A stretch of DNA of 6,170 nucleotides from Betaproteobacteria bacterium UBA6904 (GTDB lineage Bacteria; Pseudomonadota; Gammaproteobacteria; Burkholderiales; SG8-39), in the NCBI GenBank assembly GCA_002451175.1, contig DKBI01000090.1, forward strand, positions 317 through 6,486. The letters run 5' to 3'. Shown here in pieces: positions 1 through 6,170 of this stretch. The number at the start of each line of letters is the position of its first letter. The stretch's first letter is position 1. Below the pieces are notes generated by a model. That model saw only the letters and a program-made list of their open reading frames with translations, did no database searches and was not told the DNA's origin. Both the position numbers and the translations under genes were made by a program.

Positions 1-429
1 GTCGAGCGCGAGCGCATCTCGCTCGGCGTCAAGCAGCTCGGCGGCGACCCGTTCACCAACTTCATCGCCGCGCACGACAAGAACAGCGTCGTGCAGGGCA
101 CGGTGAAGGCGGTGGACGCCAAGGGCGCGACGGTGGCGCTGACGCCGGAGATCGAGGGCTACCTGCGCGCCTCCGAGTACGCGCGCGACCGGGTGGAAGA
201 CCTGCGCAGCTTCCTGAAGGAAGGCGACGTCGTGCAGGCCATGATCACCAACGTCGACCGCAAGAACCGCTCCATCAACCTGTCGGTCAAGGCCAAGGAC
301 CTGGCGGAAGAAACCGAGGCGATGAAGCAGCTGCGCACGGAAAGCGCGGCCAGCGCCGCGGGCAGCACCAACCTCGGGGCCCTGCTGCGCGCCAAGCTCG
401 ACAAGGGCGGCGGCGGGCCGCAGGAGTAG
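1..429 (+). CDS. rpsA: 30S ribosomal protein S1, C-terminal part (5' end outside window)
   Basis: Ribosomal protein S1 binds mRNA on the 30S subunit and helps unfold and dock transcripts with weak Shine-Dalgarno sequences. The window opens in frame with the last strand of the fifth S1 repeat ([13 protein letters not shown], residues 1-13 of the fragment). It then contains the whole sixth S1 repeat (about residues 29-98), with the conserved stretches [23 protein letters not shown] and [16 protein letters not shown]. The tail is rich in Ala, Ser and Gly and ends with a Lys/Gly segment before a TAG stop at 427-429. These blocks align closely with the end of E. coli S1 as I recall it. About 142 codons are visible out of roughly 560 in the family. 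The reading frame is open from base 1, so the real start lies upstream, and the GTG at 91 is an internal valine. ihfB follows after 32 bases, as in many proteobacteria. Confidence 0.97.
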   Translation, partial: VERERISLGVKQLGGDPFTNFIAAHDKNSVVQGTVKAVDAKGATVALTPEIEGYLRASEYARDRVEDLRSFLKEGDVVQAMITNVDRKNRSINLSVKAKDLAEETEAMKQLRTESAASAAGSTNLGALLRAKLDKGGGGPQE

Positions 430-461
430 GGCACTCCCGATCTCCACGGCGGCGACTCGCG

Positions 462-782
<321 letters not shown>

Positions 783-787
783 CGCCG

Positions 788-814
788 GGTCCGGGGACGC
801 TCCGCCCCGGAACC
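788..814 (+). promoter_or_regulatory. GC-rich hairpin in the ihfB-lapA gap, overlapping the probable lapA ribosome binding site
   Basis: Bases 790-796 (TCCGGGG) pair perfectly with 805-811 (CCCCGGA) around an 8-base loop, giving a 7-bp stem. Two further G-C pairs (788-789 with 813-814) are possible past one bulged A. No run of T follows, so it does not look like a standard intrinsic terminator, and the downstream genes appear co-transcribed. The 3' arm contains the only purine-rich Shine-Dalgarno-like motif before lapA (GGAA, 809-812), so the fold could hide it. That role is inference. Chance folding is possible in such GC-rich DNA. Confidence 0.35.
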
Positions 815-824
815 GACGGTCGTG

Positions 825-1115
825 ATGCGCCTGCTCACCTGGACGGTCCGCCTCGCGGCGTTCCTTTTCCTGCTCGCGCTGGCGGCCAAGAACGCGGATC
901 CCGTCACGCTGCGGTTCTATTTCGATCTGTCCTGGCAGCTGCCGCTGATTGCGCTGCTGCTGGCGTTCTTCGCCGCCGGCGCGCTGTTCGGGCTGGCGGC
1001 GGCCCTGAGCCGGGTGTTCCGGCAGCGGCGCGAGATCGGCCGGCTGAAGCGCGCCGCTGCCGCGCGTCCCGTCCCGGAGGCGGCGGACGAAGCGCCGCCG
1101 GCCGCCGATACCTGA
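825..1115 (+). CDS. lapA: Lipopolysaccharide assembly protein LapA (DUF1049 family membrane protein)
   Basis: This is a small inner-membrane protein of 96 residues. In E. coli, LapA (YciS) is encoded next to LapB (YciM) and is linked with it to LPS assembly and control of LpxC levels. Two hydrophobic segments are visible, at about residues 4-21 and 39-61. They are joined by a short loop with the family-typical NADPVTLRFYFD stretch. A basic region follows (RVFRQRREIGRLKR, 63-76), then a Pro/Ala/Glu-rich soluble tail. This is the DUF1049/LapA architecture and length. I chose ATG at 825. A GTG directly before it at 822 is in frame, adds one residue, and sits closer to the ideal distance from the weak GGAA motif at 809-812, so 822 cannot be excluded. 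lapB begins 22 bases after the stop. The family call rests on topology, loop sequence and neighbour, because the protein is short and poorly conserved. Confidence 0.9.
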   Translation: MRLLTWTVRLAAFLFLLALAAKNADPVTLRFYFDLSWQLPLIALLLAFFAAGALFGLAAALSRVFRQRREIGRLKRAAAARPVPEAADEAPPAADT

Positions 1116-1122
1116 GCCACGC

Positions 1123-1127
1123 GAGGA
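1123..1127 (+). promoter_or_regulatory. Ribosome binding site of lapB
   Basis: GAGGA lies 10 bases before the ATG at 1138 in the 22-base lapA-lapB gap. It is one of the clearer Shine-Dalgarno motifs in the window and supports the chosen lapB start. Confidence 0.6.
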
Positions 1128-1137
1128 CCGGGTCGCA

Positions 1138-2316
1138 ATGGAATTCGAGTACTGGTGGCTGCTGGGTTTCCCGCTGTTCTTCGGCCTGGGGTGGCTCGCG
1201 GCGCGCATCGACATTCGCCACCTCCTGCGCGAGTCGCGCGCGCTGCCGCGCTCGTACTTCAAGGGGCTGAATTTCCTCCTCAGCGAGCAGCCCGACAAGG
1301 CCATCGAGGCGTTCATCGAGGTGGTGAAGGTCGATCCGGCCACCGTGGACCTGCACTTCGCGCTCGGCAACCTGTTTCGCCGCCGCGGCGAGTTCGACCG
1401 CGCGATCCGCATGCACCAGAACCTCGTCGAGCGCACCGATCTCGGCGCCGAGCAGCGCACGAATGCGCTCTTCGAGCTGGGCGTGGATTACATGAAGGCG
1501 GGGATTCTCGATCGCGCCGAGGAGATGTTCGCGCGGCTCGGCGAAGGCACGCACGCGGCGCAGGCCCGCGTCTCGCTCCTGGACATCTACCAGACCGAGA
1601 AGGACTGGCCGAAGGCGATCGCCATGGCGCGGCGCATCGAGGCGGAGACCGGCGAATCCCGCGCGCGCGACGTCGCGCAGTTTCTCTGCGAGCTGGCGGC
1701 GAGCGAGGCGGCGAATTCGCGGCCGGAGGCGGCGCGCGCGCATCTGGAGGAGGCGCTGCAGGTGCATCGCAAATGCGTGCGCGCCCTGGTGCTGCTGGGG
1801 GACCTGGAGCGCACCGCCGGCCAGCACGAGCGCGCCATCGAGACCTGGAAGCGGATCGAGACCCAGAGCCCGCCGTATCTCGCGCTCGTCGCCCAGCGCC
1901 TCCTGGAGGCGCACCGCGACGCCGGCCGCCTCGACGAGGGGCTGACGCTGCTCGCCGACTTTCTCGAGCGCTACCCGTCGCTCGATCTGCTCGACGCGGC
2001 GTTCCAGTACACGCTCGAGGCGAAAGGCGCGGGCGCCGCGTACCGGCTGGTGCGCGACGAGCTGCGGCGCAACCCGACGCTGCTGGGGCTCGACCGGCTG
2101 ATCGAGGCGCAAATCGTCGGCGACGCGCATCCCGAGCGGCGGCGCGACCTCGAGCTCGTCAAGAACCTGGTTCACAGCCACACGCGCAAGCTCGCGCGCT
2201 TTCGCTGCGAGAATTGCGGCTTCAAGGCGCGCCAGTTCCATTGGCGCTGCCCGGGCTGCGGCGGCTGGGAGACCTACCCGCCGCGCCGCACCGAGGAATT
2301 CGATCTGGCACCCTAG
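1138..2316 (+). CDS. lapB: Lipopolysaccharide assembly protein LapB (TPR protein with C-terminal rubredoxin-like zinc domain)
   Basis: LapB (YciM) is an inner-membrane-anchored TPR protein. In E. coli it works with the protease FtsH to promote degradation of LpxC, the enzyme that commits precursor to lipid A, and so limits LPS synthesis. The 392-residue product matches the E. coli protein in length (389). It has one N-terminal hydrophobic anchor (about residues 6-22). Tandem TPR-like helical repeats begin at about residue 37, with the strongly conserved GLNFLLSEQPDKAI and LGNLFRRRGEFDRAIRMHQ blocks (43-93). The C-terminal metal-binding module has Cys357-x2-Cys360 and Cys371-x2-Cys374, with an aromatic HWRCPGC segment. 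This is the rubredoxin-like knuckle that contacts the TPR part in the E. coli structure. All four cysteines are intact, so the protein should be functional. The next gene starts 6 bases after the stop. The adjacent heptose genes fit a role in LPS control. Confidence 0.96.
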   Translation: MEFEYWWLLGFPLFFGLGWLAARIDIRHLLRESRALPRSYFKGLNFLLSEQPDKAIEAFIEVVKVDPATVDLHFALGNLFRRRGEFDRAIRMHQNLVERTDLGAEQRTNALFELGVDYMKAGILDRAEEMFARLGEGTHAAQARVSLLDIYQTEKDWPKAIAMARRIEAETGESRARDVAQFLCELAASEAANSRPEAARAHLEEALQVHRKCVRALVLLGDLERTAGQHERAIETWKRIETQSPPYLALVAQRLLEAHRDAGRLDEGLTLLADFLERYPSLDLLDAAFQYTLEAKGAGAAYRLVRDELRRNPTLLGLDRLIEAQIVGDAHPERRRDLELVKNLVHSHTRKLARFRCENCGFKARQFHWRCPGCGGWETYPPRRTEEFDLAP

Positions 2317-2318
2317 GA
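2315..2318 (+). promoter_or_regulatory. Ribosome binding site of the UDP-glucose dehydrogenase gene, overlapping the lapB stop
   Basis: AGGA begins inside the lapB TAG stop (2314-2316) and ends 4 bases before the ATG at 2323. The spacing is short but usable, and the arrangement suggests re-initiation by ribosomes finishing lapB. Confidence 0.45.
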
Positions 2319-2322
2319 ACCC

Positions 2323-3648
2323 ATGAACATCACCATCATCGGCACGGGCTACGTGGGTCTGGTGACCGGCGCCTGCCTGGCGGACGTGGGCAACCACGTG
2401 TTCTGCCTGGACGTGGACGAGGCCAAGATCGGCGCGCTCAACGCGGGCCGCATACCGATCTACGAGCCGGGCCTCGAGGCGGTCGTGCGGCGCAACCGCG
2501 CGGCGGGGCGCTTGACGTTTTCGACGGACGCGGCGGCCAGCGTGGCGCATGGCGTCCTGCAGTGCATCGCGGTCGGCACGCCCCCGGGCGAGGACGGCTC
2601 GGCGGACCTGCAGTACGTGGTCGCCGCCGCGCGCGCGGTCGGCCGCCACATGGACGGCTATCGCGTGATCGTCGACAAGTCCACGGTTCCCGTCGGCACG
2701 GCGGACCGGGTGCGCGCCGCGGTGGCGGAGGAGCTGGCCGCGCGCGGCGTCCGCCACGAGTTCAGCGTCGTCTCCAACCCGGAGTTCCTCAAGGAAGGCG
2801 CGGCGGTCGAGGATTTCATGCGGCCGGATCGGATCGTCGTCGGCGCCGACGACGAGCGCGCGATGCGCCTGCTGCGCGAGCTGTATGCGCCGTTCCAGCG
2901 CAATCACGAGCGCCTCATGCTGATGAGCGTGCGCTCGGCGGAGCTGACCAAGTACGCGGCGAACGCCATGCTCGCGACGCGCATCTCGTTCATGAACGAG
3001 CTCGCCAACCTCGCGGAACGGCTCGGCGCCGACATCGAGGAAGTGCGCCGCGGCATCGGCTCGGATCCGCGCATCGGTTTCCATTTCCTGTACGCCGGCG
3101 CGGGCTTCGGAGGGTCCTGCTTTCCGAAGGACGTGAAGGCGCTCCTGCGCACCGCGCAGGAGGCCGGCGCGCCGCTCGGCGTCCTCGCCGCCGTGGAGCG
3201 CGCCAACGAGGCGCAGAAGCACGTGCTGACGGCGAAGATCCGCGCCCGCTTCGCCGGCGATCTGCGCGACCGCTGCATCGCGCTGTGGGGGCTCGCCTTC
3301 AAGCCGAACACCGACGACCTGCGCGAAGCGCCGAGCCTCACGCTGATCCGGGACCTGCTCGAGGCGGGGGCGCGCGTGCGCGCCTACGACCCGGTGGCGC
3401 GTCACGAGGCGCGCGCGCTGCTCGGGCAGGAGGCGCGCGTGGCGATCGTCGATTCCGCGCTCGAATGCCTCGACGGCGCGGACGCGCTGGCGATCATCAC
3501 CGAGTGGCAGGAGTTCCGCAGCCCCGATTTCGGCGCGATCCGCGCGCGGCTGCGCACGCCGGCGATCTTCGACGGGCGCAACCTCTATGAGCCCGCCGCC
3601 GTGGCGGCGCACGGCCTCGAGTATTTTCCCATCGGCCGCAAGCCATGA
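2323..3648 (+). CDS. ugd: UDP-glucose 6-dehydrogenase
   Basis: This cytoplasmic enzyme oxidises UDP-glucose to UDP-glucuronate using two NAD+. The product is a precursor for glucuronate-containing polysaccharides and, in many Gram-negatives, for 4-amino-4-deoxy-arabinose on lipid A. The 441-residue protein has the N-terminal Rossmann motif GTGYVG (residues 7-12) and acidic Asp30-x-Asp32 near the end of the second strand. It also has [10 protein letters not shown] (117-126), NPEFLKEG (152-159, with catalytic Glu154), and [11 protein letters not shown] with Lys210 and Asn214. The catalytic cysteine lies in GGSCFPKD (Cys266, Asp270). [17 protein letters not shown] (322-338) opens the C-terminal UDP-binding domain, and DGRNLY is near the end. 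All key residues are present. Length fits the UGD/TuaD type; UDP-mannose or UDP-GlcNAc dehydrogenases are less likely because of the NPEFLKEG and FGGSCFPKD forms. The stop overlaps the hldA start by 4 bases. The symbols udg and tuaD are also used. Confidence 0.95.
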   Translation: MNITIIGTGYVGLVTGACLADVGNHVFCLDVDEAKIGALNAGRIPIYEPGLEAVVRRNRAAGRLTFSTDAAASVAHGVLQCIAVGTPPGEDGSADLQYVVAAARAVGRHMDGYRVIVDKSTVPVGTADRVRAAVAEELAARGVRHEFSVVSNPEFLKEGAAVEDFMRPDRIVVGADDERAMRLLRELYAPFQRNHERLMLMSVRSAELTKYAANAMLATRISFMNELANLAERLGADIEEVRRGIGSDPRIGFHFLYAGAGFGGSCFPKDVKALLRTAQEAGAPLGVLAAVERANEAQKHVLTAKIRARFAGDLRDRCIALWGLAFKPNTDDLREAPSLTLIRDLLEAGARVRAYDPVARHEARALLGQEARVAIVDSALECLDGADALAIITEWQEFRSPDFGAIRARLRTPAIFDGRNLYEPAAVAAHGLEYFPIGRKP

Positions 3649-4580
3649 AGCCGGGGGATCTGCGCAAGGCGAAGGTGCTGGTGGTCGGCGACGTGATGCT
3701 CGACCGCTATTGGTTCGGCGACGTGTCCCGCATCTCCCCGGAGGCGCCCGTCCCGGTCGTGCTCGTCGAGCGCGAGGAGGCGCGGCCCGGGGGCGCGGCG
3801 AACGTGGCGCGCAACTGCGCGGCGCTCGGCGCGCGCACGCGGCTGCTGTCGGTGGTCGGGCGCGACGAGGCCGGCGCCCGCCTCGCCGAGCTGATCGGCG
3901 AATCGGGCGTGCGCGCCAGCCTGCAGCGCGACGGCGCCATGTCCACGACCGTCAAGCTGCGCGTCATCGGGCGGCAGCAGCAGCTCATGCGCATCGACTT
4001 CGAGAAGGCGCCGTCGCGCGAGGTGCTCGCCTCGAAGCTCGCGGAGTTTCGCGCGGCGCTGCCCTGGTGCAACGTGGTGATCCTCTCGGACTACGGCAAG
4101 GGCGGGCTCGCGCACATCGCGCGCATGATCCGGCTGGCGCGCGCGGCGGGCAAGACCGTGCTCGTCGACCCCAAGGGCGACGACTACGCGCGCTACCGCG
4201 GCGCGCACGTCATGACGCCCAACCGCGCGGAGCTGCGCGAGGTCGTGGGTCGCTGGCGCAGCGAGCCGGACCTCGAGCGCCGCGCGCAGGCGCTGCGCCG
4301 CCGCCTCGGGCTCGAGGCGCTGCTCCTGACGCGCTCGGAGCAGGGCATGACGCTCTACACGGCGCGCGCCGCCCGCCACGTCAAGGCCGAGGCGCGCGAG
4401 GTCTACGACGTGAGCGGCGCCGGCGACACGGTGATTGCCGCGCTGGGCGCGTCGCTCGGCGCGGGCGCGGATCTCGGCCTTGCCATGCGCGTCGCCAACC
4501 GGGCCGCCGGGATCGTCGTCGGCAAGCTGGGCGTCGCGGTCGCGACGCGGGAGGAAGTTTTCGCAGAGGAACTGCAATGA
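3645..4580 (+). CDS. hldA: D-glycero-beta-D-manno-heptose-7-phosphate kinase (monofunctional; RfaE domain I)
   Basis: This PfkB-family sugar kinase phosphorylates D-glycero-D-manno-heptose 7-phosphate at C1, giving the 1,7-bisphosphate on the way to ADP-heptose for the LPS inner core. It has 311 residues. Visible blocks are [26 protein letters not shown] (13-38), the sugar-binding [11 protein letters not shown] (47-57), [47 protein letters not shown] and TRSEQGM. The PfkB signature DVSGAGDT (255-262) holds the catalytic Asp261. These match the kinase half of E. coli HldE closely. The C-terminal adenylyltransferase half of HldE (which would carry an HxGH nucleotidyl-transfer motif) is absent: the gene stops directly after the kinase domain and hldD begins at once. 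This is therefore the split HldA form, and a separate HldC is expected elsewhere. The ATG overlaps the ugd stop (ATGA) and has no good Shine-Dalgarno, so coupled translation is likely. The symbols rfaE1 and rfaE are also used. Confidence 0.95.
   Translation: MKPGDLRKAKVLVVGDVMLDRYWFGDVSRISPEAPVPVVLVEREEARPGGAANVARNCAALGARTRLLSVVGRDEAGARLAELIGESGVRASLQRDGAMSTTVKLRVIGRQQQLMRIDFEKAPSREVLASKLAEFRAALPWCNVVILSDYGKGGLAHIARMIRLARAAGKTVLVDPKGDDYARYRGAHVMTPNRAELREVVGRWRSEPDLERRAQALRRRLGLEALLLTRSEQGMTLYTARAARHVKAEAREVYDVSGAGDTVIAALGASLGAGADLGLAMRVANRAAGIVVGKLGVAVATREEVFAEELQ
4565..4570 (+). promoter_or_regulatory. Ribosome binding site of hldD inside the end of hldA
   Basis: AGAGGA lies 6 bases before the ATG at 4577, within the last hldA codons. 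It is the best Shine-Dalgarno match in the window. It fixes the hldD start, although the same frame is open for almost 1 kb further upstream. Confidence 0.7.
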
Positions 4581-5569
4581 CCACCATCGTGACCGGCGCG
4601 GCCGGTTTCATCGGCTCGCGGCTGGTGGCGGCGCTCAACCGCGCCGGCATCAGCGACATCCTCGCCGTCGACAATCTGCAGAGCGCGGACAAGTTCCGCA
4701 ACCTGGTCGATTGCGAAATCCTGGACTACCTCGACAAGCGCGATTTCCTGGAGCGCCTCGCCGCGGGCCAGTTCGAGGGTTCGGTGGAGACGGTGTTCCA
4801 TCAAGGCGCGTGCTCCGACACGATGCAGAACGACGGCCGCTACATGATGGACAACAACTACCGTTACTCGCGCGCGCTGCTCGACTGGTGCCAGGACGAG
4901 GAGGTGCCGTTCCTCTATGCGTCGTCCGCCTCGGTGTACGGCGCCGGGCGGGTGTTCGCCGAGGCCCGGGCGAACGAGGGGCCGCTCAACGTCTATGGCT
5001 ACTCGAAGTTCCTCTTCGACCAGCACGTGCGCCAGCGCTTCGCGGGGCGCTCGGCGCAGATCATCGGCCTGCGCTATTTCAACGTGTACGGGCCGAACGA
5101 GCGCCACAAGGGGCGCATGGCGTCGGTGGCATTCCACGCCTTCAACCAGTTCCGCGCGGAGGGCAAGGTGAAGCTCTTCGTCGGCTCGGACGGCTACGGC
5201 GACGGCGAGCAGCGGCGCGATTTCGTGCACGTCGACGACGTCGTGGCGGTCAATCTGCACTTCCTCGAGCACGGCGACGTCTCCGGCGTCTTCAACTGCG
5301 GCACGGGACGCGCGCAGAGCTTCAACGACATCGCGACCGCCGTGGTGAACACGGTGCGCGCCGCGCGTGGCGAGGCGGCGCTGGCGCTGCCCGAACTCGT
5401 GGCGCAGGGGCTGGTCGAGTACGTCCCGTTCCCGCCGCAGCTGCTCGGCAAGTACCAGAGCTACACGCAGGCGGATCTCGCGCAGCTGCGGGCGGCGGGT
5501 TACGCCGGCGCGTTCCAGAGCGTCGAGCAGGGCGTCGCGGCCTACGTGCAGGATCTGCTCGCGCAATGA
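4577..5569 (+). CDS. hldD: ADP-L-glycero-D-manno-heptose 6-epimerase
   Basis: This enzyme converts ADP-D-glycero-D-manno-heptose to the L-glycero form, the final donor used by heptosyltransferases for the LPS inner core. The 330-residue protein is an extended short-chain dehydrogenase. It has the NADP-binding GAAGFIG (residues 7-13), [20 protein letters not shown] and YASSASVYG. Ser116, Tyr140 and Lys144 (the YxxxK pair in VYGYSK) and Lys178 (in ERHKG) fall at the same numbers as the catalytic residues of E. coli Hld[21 protein letters not shown] and [11 protein letters not shown] follow. It is about 20 residues longer than the E. coli enzyme (310). The extra length lies mainly around GYGDGEQ and in the [16 protein letters not shown] segment before YVPFP. 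The start at 4577 is set by the AGAGGA site and by the Rossmann motif beginning at residue 7. It overlaps hldA by 4 bases and cysM by 4 bases. The symbol rfaD is also used. Confidence 0.97.
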   Translation: MTTIVTGAAGFIGSRLVAALNRAGISDILAVDNLQSADKFRNLVDCEILDYLDKRDFLERLAAGQFEGSVETVFHQGACSDTMQNDGRYMMDNNYRYSRALLDWCQDEEVPFLYASSASVYGAGRVFAEARANEGPLNVYGYSKFLFDQHVRQRFAGRSAQIIGLRYFNVYGPNERHKGRMASVAFHAFNQFRAEGKVKLFVGSDGYGDGEQRRDFVHVDDVVAVNLHFLEHGDVSGVFNCGTGRAQSFNDIATAVVNTVRAARGEAALALPELVAQGLVEYVPFPPQLLGKYQSYTQADLAQLRAAGYAGAFQSVEQGVAAYVQDLLAQ

Positions 5570-6170
5570 CGCGCACGCTCGAGGACTTCATCGGCAACAC
5601 GCCGCTGGTGCGCCTGCAGCGGCTGCCGGGCGCTGAGGCCGCTCGCCGCGGGAACGTCATTCTCGCGAAGCTCGAGGGCGACAATCCGGCGGGCTCGGTC
5701 AAGGACCGGCCGGCGATGTCCATGATCCGGCGCGCCGAGGCGCGCGGCGAGATCCGCAAGGGCGACACGCTGATCGAGCCCACCTCCGGCAACACCGGGA
5801 TCGGCCTCGCGATGGCGGCCGCGATCCGCGGCTTCCGCATGGTCCTCGTCATGCCCGAGCATCTCTCGATCGAGCGCCGGCAGACGATGCGCGCCTTTGG
5901 CGCCGAGATCGTCCTCACGCCGCAGAAGGGCGGCATGGAGGGCGCGCGCGATCTCGCCGAGCAGATGGTGCGCGAGGGCCAGGGAATCATGCTGGATCAG
6001 TTTGCCAATCCCGATAACCCGCTGGCGCACTACGAAAGCACGGCGCCGGAGATCTGGCGCGATACCGACGGCCGCATCACGCATTTCGTTTCGTCGATGG
6101 GCACGACCGGCACGATCATGGGCTGCAGCCGCTTCTTCAAGGAGCGGAACCCGGCGGTGCAGATCGTCGG
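5566..6170 (+). CDS. cysM: Cysteine synthase B, N-terminal two thirds (3' end outside window)
   Basis: This is a PLP-dependent O-acetylserine sulfhydrylase that makes cysteine from O-acetylserine and sulfide; the CysM type can also use thiosulfate in enterobacteria. Translation from ATG 5566 gives [19 protein letters not shown] and stays open to the window end: 201 codons plus two bases, of about 300 in the family. PLP-binding Lys46 lies in [10 protein letters not shown], the substrate loop is TSGNTG (73-78), and the phosphate-binding glycine loop is GTTGT (179-183). CysM is favoured over CysK by [55 protein letters not shown] and [16 protein letters not shown], which track E. coli CysM closely. 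The start overlaps the hldD stop (ATGA, 5566-5569). A weak AGGA at 5550-5553 is 12 bases upstream, so coupling to hldD is likely. Its role here is metabolic and not obviously tied to LPS. Confidence 0.95.
   Translation, partial: MTRTLEDFIGNTPLVRLQRLPGAEAARRGNVILAKLEGDNPAGSVKDRPAMSMIRRAEARGEIRKGDTLIEPTSGNTGIGLAMAAAIRGFRMVLVMPEHLSIERRQTMRAFGAEIVLTPQKGGMEGARDLAEQMVREGQGIMLDQFANPDNPLAHYESTAPEIWRDTDGRITHFVSSMGTTGTIMGCSRFFKERNPAVQIV

Larger units (their letters stand above)
2323..6170 (+). other. Tightly coupled ugd-hldA-hldD-cysM transcription unit (probably continuing from lapB or further upstream)
   Basis: Three consecutive junctions are the same 4-base ATGA stop/start overlap: 3645-3648, 4577-4580 and 5566-5569. 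lapB ends only 6 bases before ugd. No promoter-like sequence, terminator or strand switch is visible in the window. A single polycistronic transcript with translational coupling is the simplest reading. Whether it starts at rpsA, ihfB, lapA or further upstream cannot be told from sequence alone. Confidence 0.7.

Noticed and set aside
423..437. Small hairpin across the rpsA stop codon (GGAGT pairing with ACTCC around a 5-base loop)
   Set aside because: Only five base pairs and no T-run after it, so it is not credible as a terminator. Chance occurrence is likely.
430..461. Possible promoter for ihfB in the rpsA-ihfB gap
   Set aside because: The 32-base gap is too short for a full -35/-10 promoter plus leader and shows no AT-rich -10-like element. 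Any ihfB promoter would have to lie inside rpsA, where I could not identify one.
1155..3590. Long open + strand frame (about 810 codons) offset from lapB and ugd
   Set aside because: The product is almost entirely Arg, Ala, Gly and Pro, runs across two well-supported genes in another frame, and shows no domain. It is an out-of-frame shadow.
904..3612. Very long open frame on the minus strand (about 900 codons) opposite lapA, lapB and ugd
   Set aside because: Its translation is Arg/Ala/Gln/His-rich low-complexity sequence with no recognisable motif, typical of the antisense of GC-rich genes where stop codons are rare. The + strand genes over the same span have clear families and catalytic residues.
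3587..4576. Upstream in-frame extension of hldD to about 660 residues, a possible fusion protein
   Set aside because: The added part is Arg/Ala-rich shadow of hldA. The Rossmann motif starts at residue 7 of the ATG at 4577, which has a strong AGAGGA site 6 bases upstream.
4403..5566. Minus-strand open frame opposite hldD
   Set aside because: Composition is Arg/Ala/Val/Glu/His-rich without motifs. It mirrors the codon bias of hldD and the end of hldA.

Overview
This window is GC-rich (visibly biased to G/C at third codon positions) and every gene lies on the + strand. Gene order and protein sequences point to a betaproteobacterium. The order is rpsA, ihfB, lapA, lapB, a UDP-glucose dehydrogenase gene, hldA (rfaE domain I), hldD (rfaD), cysM, which is a familiar betaproteobacterial arrangement. 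The LapB N-terminus, the stand-alone HldA kinase and the approximately 330-residue HldD also fit that class. Genus cannot be decided from the sequence alone.

Layout: 1-429 is the 3' end of rpsA (ribosomal protein S1), including the last S1 repeat. 462-782 is ihfB (integration host factor beta). 825-1115 is lapA and 1138-2316 is lapB, which encode the inner-membrane pair linked to control of lipopolysaccharide (LPS) synthesis. 2323-3648 encodes a UDP-glucose 6-dehydrogenase. 3645-4580 is hldA and 4577-5569 is hldD, which make the ADP-heptose precursor of the LPS inner core. 5566-6170 is the first two thirds of cysM, cut by the window end. Coding density is very high: the gaps are 32, 42, 22 and 6 bases, followed by three successive 4-base ATGA stop/start overlaps. 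No stretch longer than about 45 bases lacks a gene.

How the genes work together: rpsA and ihfB are translation and chromatin housekeeping genes that commonly lead this cluster. LapA and LapB sense or adjust lipid A output, in enterobacteria through FtsH-dependent turnover of LpxC. The dehydrogenase supplies UDP-glucuronate for surface sugars. HldA and HldD build the heptose donor. The middle of the window is therefore an envelope/LPS module, and cysM (cysteine synthesis) is translationally coupled to its end.

I see no tRNA, rRNA, CRISPR array, mobile element or clear terminator. The only non-coding structure of note is a short GC hairpin between ihfB and lapA. I found no sign of an undescribed system. 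The findings are modest observations on a conserved housekeeping and envelope region.
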